Assembly: GCA_037447605.1 (NCBI GenBank)
Contig: CM074813.1
Coordinates: 752,049-775,795 of the forward strand
DNA from: Zygnema circumcarinatum
Lineage: Eukaryota; Streptophyta; Zygnematophyceae; Zygnematales; Zygnemataceae
Direction of reading: 5' to 3'
DNA: 23,747 bases
The stretch's first letter is position 1. Each line of letters begins with the position of its first letter. Below, one piece after another: positions 12,329 to 21,611 of the stretch. The notes under the pieces were generated by a model, which worked only from the letters and a program-made list of their open reading frames with translations, was not told the origin of the DNA and made no database searches. Both the position numbers and the translations under genes were made by a program.

Positions 12329-13650
12329 TCAGTAGGGGCGGTATCCCCCCCCCTCACGGGGCAAGTGGGCCCGCATCGGCCCGAGCAGGTGCTGCTCTGC
12401 GGCGGAAGAGGGAGAGGGAGAGAGAGAGGGAGAGGGAGAGGGAGCCTCCCCCTGACCTCTCTTCCTCTCCACTCTCACTCTCCTCCCTGATATCACTCTC
12501 CCATTCACTCCCGCTATGGCAGCCTCTGCCGCTCTCGCAGACTCCAACGACACGAAGCCTGTAAAGAGGTCCAGTTAGAGCCGTGGGAGAGAGGGAGGGA
12601 GAGAGAGAGGGAGGGAGGAGGGAGGGAGGGAGGGAGGGAGAGAGGGAGGGAGGGAGAGAGGGAGGGAGAGAGAGAGGCTGCCGATTAACTACTGCAGCTC
12701 CACTCTACACAATCATATATCATAGTATTGATACAATGTATAGTAGTAGGGTTAGGGTTAAGGCAGCAAGTAGGAGGTACAGGATTGTCAAAAGCAGCGG
12801 CAACCCTACAGTATGCGGGAAATTTCAAACCAGAGTCTAAAAATCGCTTCTACTTTACTGAGAACAAGGTTAGAACGGACATATGTACTCCAAAGAAGTC
12901 CTAAAAATCTCAGCAGATATCAGATACACGTCGCATCTATACCTTTTCACAGCTCATTCACAAGAGACAGAGATAGACGGAGAGGGAAAGGGAGAGGTAG
13001 AGGGAGAGGGAGAGAGGGAGAGAGAGAGAGATTATCTGAGCTTCATATCCTAGATTCACAAATTAGTCAAAACCAACCGATCAGGAAATCCAAAATTTTA
13101 GATGTACAGTCTTCGCCGTAAATGTCTACCCCTCACTAAAACGTCCTTGGAAACACAAAACATAAATGAATCCCAAATGAAGCCAAAAACTTCCGCCACT
13201 GCCAAACAGTTCAGTGCAGTTCATCACACGAAACAAACCCCATGAAGAAACATCGACAAATTGGTAACTTTCTCCGCCACTACCTCCTCAACTCCCTACT
13301 CTTATATCAGAAAAATAGACCGAAAAAAATCAGACAAAAAAACTTTCCCATCAGCAGCCTCCTGCTGCTGCTGCTTGCCCTCTTCATATCCTAAAAACAA
13401 AGCAGATAAATTTCCCCTGTGAAGGAGAGCAGAGAATTGAGGAGAGAGAGATATGTTTTCCTCTCACCATAGCCTTTGGAGCGACCTGTCTCCTTGTCCA
13501 CCCCCACACGTGCGTGCACGACCGTACCGTACGGAGCGAAGAGGCCCGCCAGCTTTTGGTCGTTGTAGTCGTCCGGGACTCCGAATACGAACAAATTGGC
13601 GCCACCTGGCAGAGCCATCCGTACAATATGGGAGGGTTCAAACCCTGAAG

Positions 13651-13715
<65 letters not shown>

Positions 13716-14094
13716 AGAGAGAGAGAGAGAGGGGGGGGGGAGAGAGAGAGAGAAAGAGGGGGGGAGAGAGAGAGAGGGGGAGAGAGAGAGAGGGAGAGAG
13801 GGGCTGTGCCCTGAACTTGAAGAAGCTTGAGGAAAGTTAAAACTTAAAGAAACTTGATACTTGAAATATGTTTGTTGAAGGAAGTGAGTTTGTTGAAGAG
13901 AGTTTCGATACCTTGCGGCTGCATAGCAGAAGACTGTGCTGCTGTTGGCGGCTGCTGCTGCTGCTGCTGCGGGTTTTGATGGTTTGGTTGAATCTGCTGC
14001 TGGGAGTTTTGGTGACTTTGCTGAATCTGGTTTTGGTGGTTTTGTTGCATTTGCTGCTGCACTTGTCGTAGTACTTGCACTTGTTGATGTTGTT

Positions 14095-14125
<31 letters not shown>

Positions 14126-14629
14126 CTGCTGCTGTTGGTGTTGTTGCAGTTGTTGTTGCAGTTGATTCAGTTGCGAATTCTGTTGAAGTTGCTGTTGCTG
14201 TTGCTGTTCCTGTTGCTGCTTATTTGGAGCAATATTATTCCTTTGCTGCTGCTGCTGCTGTTGTTGTTGTGGAGGTAGCATCTGTGACGGCTGTACGGGC
14301 ACAGCCATCGCCATTTGCGCCACAACCGAAGCCGCCTGCTGCGCCTGTTGTGCCGCTATGAGCACCTGCGGCCTCTCCCATTGGCTGAGGCCCGTCACAG
14401 TGTTGAAGTAAAAGAGCTTGTTGTCCGGTCCCTTGTGCTCCGACCACTCGCTGCTGCCAGCTGCCACCACCTGATTGGCCGCTGCTTCCACACTGTACGG
14501 CTCATCTTTAGGAGCAGCCGAAGGGTAATCCTGGGAGGGCAAATAGGAAGCTGCCACCTGTCTCCCATAGGCAGGCGTAGGGTCTGTTTGGTATTCAGGG
14601 GCAGGGAGAGAAGTTGCAACAGCAGTATC
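12329..14629 (-). CDS. WW - polyQ - RRM RNA-binding protein block, 3 exons, 5' end unresolved
   Basis: Exons on the minus strand: 14629-13912, 13644-13468, 12558-12329 (stop TGA). Phases agree at both junctions. The block encodes 374 residues. A WW domain lies at about residues 61-87 (Trp62 and Trp84, 22 apart, then RP; HKGPDNKLFYFN core). A Gln-rich segment of about 100 residues follows. One RRM comes next, with RNP2 LFVFGV and RNP1 KGYGFVSL split by an intron at Gly. The RRM resembles RRM3 of CELF/Bruno proteins. The tail is Ser/Pro-rich and ends GGGYRPY. The role is presumably RNA binding with WW-mediated contacts to Pro-rich partners, in the nucleus. No in-frame ATG precedes the WW domain in this exon, so an upstream exon must exist. 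The nearest phase-compatible one found is the FLX-like block at 17332-17231. FCA proteins also combine RRM and WW, but with the WW C-terminal to two RRMs. Confidence 0.82.
12408..12444. repeat. GGGAGA repeat translated within the last WW-RRM exon
   Basis: A GGGAGA/GA simple repeat lies inside the coding exon. In sense it reads CTCCCTCTCC repeats and encodes the SPSPSLSPSPSS linker after the RRM. It is the only one of the window's GA/CT tracts that appears to be translated. Confidence 0.7.
12584..12677. repeat. (GGGA)n/(GA)n tract in WW-RRM last intron
   Basis: Purine-only GGGAGGGA and GAGAGA repeat beginning 26 bases upstream (in gene sense) of the last-exon acceptor. In sense it is a CCCT/CT-rich polypyrimidine tract. 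Confidence 0.85.
13029..13104. repeat. 76-bp direct duplication, copy B
   Basis: Second copy of the segment at 11821-11896, same orientation, 1.2 kb away and preceded by a GA tract. It lies in the last intron of the WW-RRM block (between 13468 and 12558), whereas copy A lies beyond the stop codon. The pair therefore brackets the last coding exon. Confidence 0.9.
13652..13803. repeat. (GA)n/(G)n compound microsatellite at an acceptor
   Basis: GA repeat of about 150 bp with G-run interruptions. In gene sense it is a CT tract that ends six bases before the CTTCAG acceptor at 13645, so it forms the polypyrimidine tract of that intron. Confidence 0.9.
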
Positions 14630-17194
14630 CTGCAGAGAAAGGGTTTTGGGAGTTGAGATGCAGATAAAATGATGAAGGGAGGAAAATGAAAGGTGTTGCG
14701 AGAATGAAAGAAAGGAGGAATTGATGCCTGAGAAGGGATTCTACCCTTGAAGATGTGCAGCTTCTTTAAAGAAAAGGGAGACCTAATTCATGGGGTCAAA
14801 TCTGCTAAGAAATTACACGGTCCAAGTTTGGTATAGAAGTACAACAAGCTGTAGCAAAAGTAGCCCTAGTACTTTGGCGAATGTTCACATCAAGTACTAA
14901 AAAAGGGATGTCAAATCGAAACTAAACTGAAAGGATTACTGGACACATAGTGCGAACTTCTCCTTCAAGCAGAAATGTGCCAAAAAGTGCGGCAATTCCT
15001 GCCTTTCAGAGGGCAGAAAACCCTATAAAACAGCCAACCGTTTTGCCATATTGGAGCAGAAACTGGCCAACTCTATGCAGTCGTTGTAAAAAGGACTGGT
15101 AGTAGTGAAAAGAATTCACAAACAGGAGAAAAATTGCAAAGCAGCAATTTTGATAAGATAATCTCCAGCTTTGTGGCAGAATAGCCTAGGCCTATGAATG
15201 CCTTCAAATTCCTGAAAAAGGTAGTGATCTGAAGAAATGAATTCACTTCTTTTTCTACGTTCATCGTTACATTTCGCAGCCATTCTAAGCCACTTCTATA
15301 CTTCGAATAACTCAAAGGAGTACAAGTCAAACAAAGTATGGACTATGAACTACGGACGATTCCAAACAGCTGCATACAATAGAAGGGAAAGTCGTGACCT
15401 CAACAGGTTGGTCAGCTAACAGACTAAAAGAATTTCAAAGACATTTGAGATTCCTTAGACGGCTTGATAGTCTTTTTCGAAAGGAAGCTACTCTGTAAAG
15501 CCAATAGTGTAATAGGAACCCATGGCTCAAGATTGTATACTGAAAATGTGATGATAGTCCACCCCAACGTTCAGCCAGTCAGACTGTTACACTAACGGTT
15601 AGTCATTATACTGACTAATGCAAGAAACAAGGAACAAGAAGTCTGCTGCTTGACACAAGGTTCAGTCTTTCTATACTCACTAAGTGCAGGAAAGTTCATT
15701 GTTAATCATCCACCGAGCTTTAAACAAGAGAAAAACACTTTAATCTCACTCTATTTCAACACGATCAAGAATCGAATACCCGGAATGTAACCTATTAACA
15801 GCTAAAGCTTTGACTTTTTCAGGATTGACAGTCCATTTTTTCTGCCACCTGCCAGCTCTATCTCCCTCAGGAAAGGAGGAAAAATGAGTTGAAGCAGAGA
15901 GCAAAACTTCACCTCAGCTCTCTTTTTTTCGTGCGCTGCTTCGACCGTCTTGCATCACCAATGAGGGCTCCTCAGCTTGACCAAAACCTTGGCCAAACTA
16001 TGACTGAGGGGAGCTGCTCTCCCTGAGCTCAATAGTGGACCAAGAATGGATCAAAGTTGAAGAACGTACTGCCTATCACGTGAACTATCATCTGCACCTG
16101 CTTCAGAAAACAGTCTAGATACTTTCCTGTGTTGCTAAAATAGGACACTACGTGTCGAAGAATAAGATAAAAAGGCTTTTCTAGGAGGTTGTTTAATCCC
16201 AAGTAAAGCTTAGATCAAGCTTCAATGCATTCAAGAAACTCTAAAAATGCAGAAAATAAAGCTAATTCTGTTCCATACAGTGATGTCCAGACTACTAGCC
16301 TACACTACAAGGTAACAACTGCTCAAACTCTCTACCGCTACCAGTCTATACTCTGCCTAACCTCACTGTACTCTATCTACACAATGTACCCTACTGAAAG
16401 ATCTTCAAGTACCAACAGCATCGAATTTAAAATTCAGTACTGCTAGAAAGTTTTGCTGAACAAGTTATCTCCTCTTAAGGAGATCGAAAAGTAACCTTGA
16501 TATGGCTTGGAGCATGCTATTCATGGACCTGAAATGTGTCTAAACAAAGTCTTAAACCCTAAAAAATACCTCGAAAAAAAATGCAGCTTCAAGCTTACTA
16601 TTCACTCAGTGTGCCAGTTTGTGACCAAACACGTTAGAACCTACTTCCATCTTTGAGCTATTGGCGGCCAAAATCTGCAACAGCCATTCCAATTCAAATT
16701 GCAAAAATGTCTATACCTTTATACAACAACATTCTACAAATGCTCACAAAGCGCTCGACCTGCGTATGATCCTATTTGGACTGAAAATGGTGAACTACTT
16801 ACTCTACTAGACAATCTTCAGAGACGACCTCTTCTCTTGTTTTTCTGCCACTGCAAGTTCCGCTAACAACTGCACAATATCGGAGGCATTGAAGGAGCAA
16901 ACAGCCCTTGCCTCCCAGCCCTTTTCTTTGAATCCTCCGAGAAACAGTACTCTTCAGCAAATCTACAAATGACTTTAACAAAAACTACGCAGATCATCTG
17001 CAGACGGAGAAAAACCAACTGCGAATCTGACAAACTAGCCCTCCAGGCTCTCCCAACTTCGTAAACAGTCGTCTACTTCCGCAGCGAATTAACAATCTAT
17101 CGAATTAAGAGGAAAAGCTGAATAGCTCTAAATAGAAACGACCAGCTTCTCCCCCACATGTGGACCAAACTCCCCCCTCTACTGCAGCCATACC
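14630..17194. other. 2.6 kb without a convincing exon (long intron or intergenic)
   Basis: This stretch separates the WW-RRM and FLX-like blocks. It is free of long GA/CT tracts, unlike its surroundings, and has ordinary base composition. It holds one possible small exon on the minus strand, 15997-15959, after CAGTCATAG and before GTGATG. That segment encodes FGQGFGQAEEPSL in phase 0-0 and so would fit between the two blocks without changing frame. A short inverted repeat TTAGTCA/TGACTAA lies at 15599-15618. No ATG-initiated exon with a phase-0 donor was found that would start the WW gene independently, but such exons can be very short and could be missed. Confidence 0.4.
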
Positions 17195-19435
17195 CTACCC
17201 ATGAAACCTTCTCTTATTGCGAGGACGTACATTGGGAGGACCTCGCGCAACTTCATAAGGGGCTTGCTGAACCCACTGATTCGCTGCAGCGCCATATGCA
17301 AATCCGGGGTCCGTGCCTACCCCAATGGGACCCTGAGCATGGGAGGGAGAGGGAGAGGGAGAGGGAGAGGGAGGGGGAGAGGGAGAGAAAAAGGAGAGGG
17401 AGAGGAGCGGGTGGTGGCGAGGGGAGAGAAAGAGGGAGAGGGAGAGCGGGAGATGGAGATGGAGAGAGAGAGAGAGAGTCAAAGTCTAACTCCCAATAAA
17501 ACGCATGAAGCAGACGAGGAAGAGGGAAAGAGAAAGATTTGAAGTCTACTTCCAAACTAAAAGCCACGACGAATCAAATGGCATATGCTGGACGGTTTTA
17601 GAACAGGCTCTCGGTCCTCCCAAACCTTACATGCAGCTGAGATTACAAATTCAAATTTCACAACAAAGAAACAACTTGATTTTATTTCTTGTACCTGAAC
17701 TGCGTAACCATTAGCATATGGGGGTGGCTGAGGGGCTGGTCCGGGCGCATATCCTGCATCGGCAACTGCATATCCAGCCACACCATATGGAGCAGGAGCC
17801 CCTGCAGATGCGAAGAAAGAAACAAATAAACATACAAGAACTTAAGACTTCAGATAAGGATAGCATAAAGAGCAAAGAACTGACAAAACCAAACAGGCTC
17901 AAATAAGGTGGAGCCAAATTTTTCAATACAAAAGAGACAAGACACAAAGGCTCCAGAAGGTCTAATTCAAAAAAAACTTCAATTTGAACGTCAATTTTCC
18001 TGTTCCGCCAACCTTAATATTCACGTACCCCCAGGCCTCTGCACGTTTGTCAACTGAGCCTTCAACTTTTCCACTTCCCGCGCCATAGAAACTAAGTTCG
18101 CCTCCATCGCTTGCTTCTGCTCGTGCTGCTCCAAGTGTGCTTTTCTCTCAAAATCAACCGCTGACCTGCAGGTTTGTAGGGTTCTGAGGGATTTAGAGTT
18201 TGTAATTATTCATGGGTGCTAAGGAGGAAACTACTATGTTAATCTGTTAATCGCCACAGCTACATATCCTCTCCCAAACACCGCAACATGCGACTCGAGT
18301 ATTAGAAGGAAACCCGGCTACAACCCGTCTGCAGAGGAAAAAGAGTGGAATTCCGTATACACTACTCTGCAAATGTGTGCAGAAAGGTATTATTTAATCG
18401 TTGTAAGCAATGTGTGAATGCACCTGGCACGTTGCAATTCTTGGCGAAGTCCCTCCACTTCCGCCTGAAGGGGCCCGAACTTCTGCAGGTCTGCATGCAT
18501 GATCTGGTTGTCCTGCTGCAGCTGCTGCACCTGCTGGCTCAAAGCAAGTCTTGCTTGGTCAAGCTCGGTCCTTCGGGCCGCTACATTCTGCAGCTCCATT
18601 CGCAGCTGATGGATGTCCACTTTCATCGGTTCTGGCAAGGCTCAAATGCAAGCAACCACAAAAAAAGACACGGATAAAAGAAGAAAAGAATCAGAAAAGT
18701 GACAGAAATTAGGTCAAAGGTTCGGATATTGGATGAGCAATTCAGCTACAACAAAACAATCTCTTTGAGCGAACCCTAAAGGAAACCCTCTAGTGCTCTC
18801 AGACTCTCACAATAACTAAGAAACACAAAAGATTGTTTGTGCCCAGGCGTACCAAAGTTGCTCATTCACCTAGAACCCTTTCTCCTGTTCTATTCAAAGT
18901 ACAACTGTCATTACGATGAATTTCTTTAAAAAGTTAAAAGGAGAGACGCCTCCCTCCGTCTACCTCCCCACTCTCCCTCCTCTCACGCCACCCCTATCCC
19001 CTCCCCTCTATTCCCCCCCCTCTCCCTCTCCCTCCCTCCCTCCCTCCCACCTGTCGCCCGCAGGTCCGCCTCCATCTTGGCGCCCTTCTCCACGAGCGCC
19101 CTGTTCTCCGCCTGCAGCGCCCCCATGGTCTGCTGCAGCCTCTGCATCTCCGCCTGCGCCGCTGCGAGCTCCTGCCTCAGCGCCACGTGGGTCGCTGCCA
19201 GCCTTTGATTCTCCGTCAACAGACGGTGAATCTCGCCCTGCTGCTGCTGCAGCTTCTGCTCGAGCTGCGCCGCGTTTATGAGCGGGCCCGAAACCACGAG
19301 GGCCGGAGGACCCCCCATGGGAGGAGGGGGTCCGTACGGTCCCCCCGGCCCCCCCGGGCCTCTCAGAATGGGCGGGCCCTGGGGGCCATGGCCGGGCCGC
19401 ATGCCCATCTGCGGCATCCTGTTGCGATTCGCCAT
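17195..19435 (-). CDS. FLX-like coiled-coil protein block, 5 exons
   Basis: Exons on the minus strand: 19435-19051, 18631-18424, 18165-18029, 17801-17695, and 17332 to either 17231 (donor AAT|GTACGT) or 17195 (TAG stop). All phases join. The product is 324 residues if it stops at 17195; 313 residues are contributed if it splices onward. Residues 1-52 are Gly/Pro-rich ([20 protein letters not shown]). A heptad-like coiled coil spans about 55-238, with [42 protein letters not shown] and [21 protein letters not shown] Tyr/Gly/Ala/Pro-rich tail follows. This is the layout of the plant FLX/FLX-like family (FLC EXPRESSOR; in Arabidopsis a partner of the FRIGIDA complex). The start ATG at 19435 sits after a CT-rich leader in sense. 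The gene diverges from the plus-strand HDA9-like locus. The length would be normal for the family if it stops at 17195. Confidence 0.88.
17341..17480. repeat. GGGAGA/GA tract in FLX-like last intron
   Basis: Purine-rich repeat (GGGAGA units, then GA) ending eight bases before the acceptor ATGCTCAG of the last FLX-like exon. In sense it is a CTCCCT polypyrimidine tract. Confidence 0.85.
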
Positions 19436-19590
19436 AGCGGGAGGGAGGAGGGAGGGAGGGAGAGAGGGAGGGCGGGAGGGAGGGAGGGAGGGAGGGAGAG
19501 TGGGAGAGGCAGAGGGAGGGAGAGATGGAGAGGCGAAGAGAGCGATGAAGAGGGAGAGGGAGGGGGAGGGAGAGGGAGAGAGGAGCAACG
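19436..19590. repeat. GGGA/GGGAGA tract, FLX-like leader
   Basis: Purine-rich on the plus strand, hence CT/CCCT-rich in the sense of the FLX-like gene, and immediately upstream of its ATG. It is probably the 5' UTR pyrimidine patch. A similar tract follows the exon 1 donor at 19050 (GTGGGAGGGA in sense). Confidence 0.75.
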
Positions 19591-19950
19591 TGGTAAATGT
19601 GTTCACAGTCACTGTGACTGTCACGCATAGATTTCAAAATTTTGAACAAAATCTTCGAACTGCTCGACATGCGACCGTTGAGTTCGGATGGATCCGATAC
19701 GAGCCAATATAAATCGATACTGTATCATACGATATATCGTAAATATCGAGGTGACAAAATGTGGACCTATTGGAGGCTTGAGGGCGTGGGCCTATTGAGC
19801 ACCTCCAATAAGACCTTGCCACGTGTACAAACGTGCCTATGTGGCTTGTCGCTATTGGGCGATGCTCGGCTCCATAGTTAACAAAAGGAGAGAGAACTTC
19901 CTGAGGCGCTGAGTTTGTGGGGACGAGGGACGAGGAGGACGAGGGCCGCC
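19591..19950. promoter_or_regulatory. Probable bidirectional promoter with CCAAT boxes and G-box
   Basis: This lies between the minus-strand FLX-like ATG (19435) and a plus-strand ATG with a good context (19951). It contains CCAAT/ATTGG pentamers at 19704-19708, 19769-19773, 19805-19809 and 19854-19858. It also has a G-box CACGTG at 19820-19825, a perfect 14-bp palindrome TACGATATATCGTA at 19728-19741, and an inverted repeat TATTGGAGG/CCTCCAATA (19768-19776 and 19802-19810) whose arms each carry a CCAAT box. NF-Y binds CCAAT and bZIP/bHLH factors bind the G-box; use here is inferred from position. Confidence 0.5.
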
Positions 19951-21326
19951 ATGGATTCATTGGAGGGTAAGCTCTCGCGTCCCTGATGAAACTTCTTGAC
20001 TCAGATGGGCGCCCTTCTCTCCTTCTCCCAGTCGCTATGCCTCTGCTCCGTTATTCCCTGGCCAACTCTCTCTCCTCTCTCTCGTTCTGAGTTTCTCTCG
20101 CCTTCCCTCCGCGGCCCCCGCCTTCGGGATTACATATCAGATAAAGAGCGGCTATTGTTGCTATTTCGATTGTTTTGTGAGGCTATCAATAGTGTCGGAA
20201 CATGCTGAAAGCTCGGGCTGACAGCTGGATTTGTCAGGAGTAGGGTTGAGGGAAGAGTCAGGGGAAAAAGGAGCGGCTAGGATTAGAGCCAGGTTTGGAT
20301 GAGGCTTTGCCTCTCTATTTTAGGTGGAGGTAGGGCTAATGTAGGGTTTCAAGGGTTAGGGTTGGGGTTGGGTTATTGCAGGTTAAGGGTCTAGCTTGGG
20401 CCACGATAGGGAATGAAGACTGGTCCCTTATTACGAGGTTGGGATAGGGTTAGGGTCAGGGTTAGGATTTACAGTTGGGCTAGAGATAGGGCCATTAGGG
20501 TTAGGGTTAAGGCTAGGGTTAGGGTTAGGTTTAGGGTTAGGTTTAGGGTTAGGGTTAAAACCAGGGTTAAAGGTTGGTTTATGGTTTAGGTTAAGGTTTA
20601 AAATTAGAATTAGGGTGAAGGCTAGGTTTAGTGGGTTAGGGTTCTGTTTAGAGTTAGGTAGAGCGTGAGTCAGGGTAAGTGAAAGGTTTGGGTCATGGTC
20701 AATGTTAGGGTTAACGTTAGAGTGACTAGGGTCAGTAGGGATAGCGTCATTGCTAGTGTTAGGGTTTGGGTTAGGGTGATAATGTGAGGATTACGGTTAT
20801 GGTTAGGTTCAGGTTTAGGGTTTAGGGTTAGGGTTATGATTGGTGTTAGCCCTGGGATTAGTTTAAGATTAAATGTTGGATTAAGGTTGGCAAGTGTTAG
20901 GGTCAGTGTGAGGGTTAGGGCTGCGACCATGAGTATTTTGTAAGGTTGAATTCAATTTCAAGTGCTGAAAGGAGCGAATGAAATACTCCCTATGATATGG
21001 CTTAGAGCGCTTACTTTGAATGTTTCAGGTCTTCTTAAACAAGACGAACTTACTTTGAGCAATTAATCGACTAGAAAGTAAATTTGCACAAATTCTCTCG
21101 ATTTTAAGCAGTATAAAGAAGTATCACTAGAATCCGGGTATCCTCAACTTGTCACAATCGCCGTGAACTATGAATTTTCTATGGTGGAGTTTCCACCTTA
21201 ATAAGCGGAAAGACCCAAACTATTTTCCTTGTACACTTCTTTGTTGCCTCAGTTAGTGTGTTCTCTTTTACGAGAAAGAGATTTTTTTTTTTTTTAGGTC
21301 ATGAAGAACTGAAAGAGAAAATCCAC
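19951..21326 (+). other. Possible 5' exons of the HDA9-like locus or of a short separate gene
   Basis: GCCGCCATGG at 19946-19955 is a strong start context. The frame reads MDSLEG and reaches a good donor after base 19966 (G|GTAAGC). A candidate acceptor at 21297 (a run of 14 T, then AG) continues in matching phase as HEELKEKIH up to a donor GTATGG at 21327; unspliced, the frame ends at a TGA at 21350. It could be a 5' leader exon, an alternative N-terminus for the deacetylase, or a short unrelated peptide. No acceptor with a good pyrimidine tract lies just before the deacetylase ATG, so the connection is unproven. Confidence 0.35.
20330..20935. repeat. Degenerate interstitial telomere-like array (TTAGGG/TTTAGGG)
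   Basis: About 600 bp are built from GGGTTA-like units, for example TTAGGGTTAGGGTTAAGGCT at 20498-20517 and GGTTTAGGGTTAGGTTTAGG near 20530-20550, with many substituted copies (GGGTCA, GGGATA, GGCTTA). Hexamer TTAGGG spacing is more common than the plant heptamer TTTAGGG. It lies between the possible leader exon at 19951 and the deacetylase start codon. Translations of it give TLTLTL open frames of no significance. Confidence 0.85.
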
Positions 21327-21456
21327 GTATGGTTCATTGCAATGAACTGAACGGCGAGGGTGGGTAGTTCCATGCTGCTCTTTTGACTGTATAACGATGT
21401 CTCGGAAGTCGTCACTTTGGAACTTTTCCAGGAATGGAGGAATAAGTAGGAGGGCG

Positions 21457-21564
21457 ATGAAAATGGGCGGTGACATCGAGGAGGAAAATAATGTTCGGAG
21501 ACGAGAGATATTGCCAAATAAGGCAATTGGTGCTGAGGTGGCAAACCGGGATTGGTGGAGGTGA
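21457..21564 (+). CDS. Possible 35-codon upstream ORF before the HDA9-like start
   Basis: ATG at 21457 opens a frame of 35 codons that starts MKMGGDIEEENNVRRREI and ends RDWWR before TGA at 21562-21564. The deacetylase ATG follows 47 bases later in another frame. The composition is protein-like. It could be a translated uORF in the deacetylase leader, or part of an exon, since a TTTTCCAG acceptor lies at about 21424-21431 and the end could be a GTGAAG donor at 21561. No family is recognised. Confidence 0.3.
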   Translation: MKMGGDIEEENNVRRREILPNKAIGAEVANRDWWR

Positions 21565-21611
21565 AGCCAACGTAGTGACGACGCACAAGGAGAGTGAAAG
21601 GAGGGGCGGAA

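Noticed and set aside
13936-14361. Plus-strand Val/Ala- and Leu-rich open frames opposite the polyQ exon
   Set aside because: These are antisense shadows of the CAG/CAA-rich Gln tract. The minus-strand frame has WW and splice evidence.
15599-15618. Inverted repeat TTAGTCA-TTATAC-TGACTAA as a hairpin terminator or operator
   Set aside because: The arms are only 7 bp, in a eukaryotic noncoding stretch with no neighbouring element. Chance is likely.
20670-20930. Minus-strand TLTLTL open frame
   Set aside because: It is a translation of the degenerate TTAGGG-type array.
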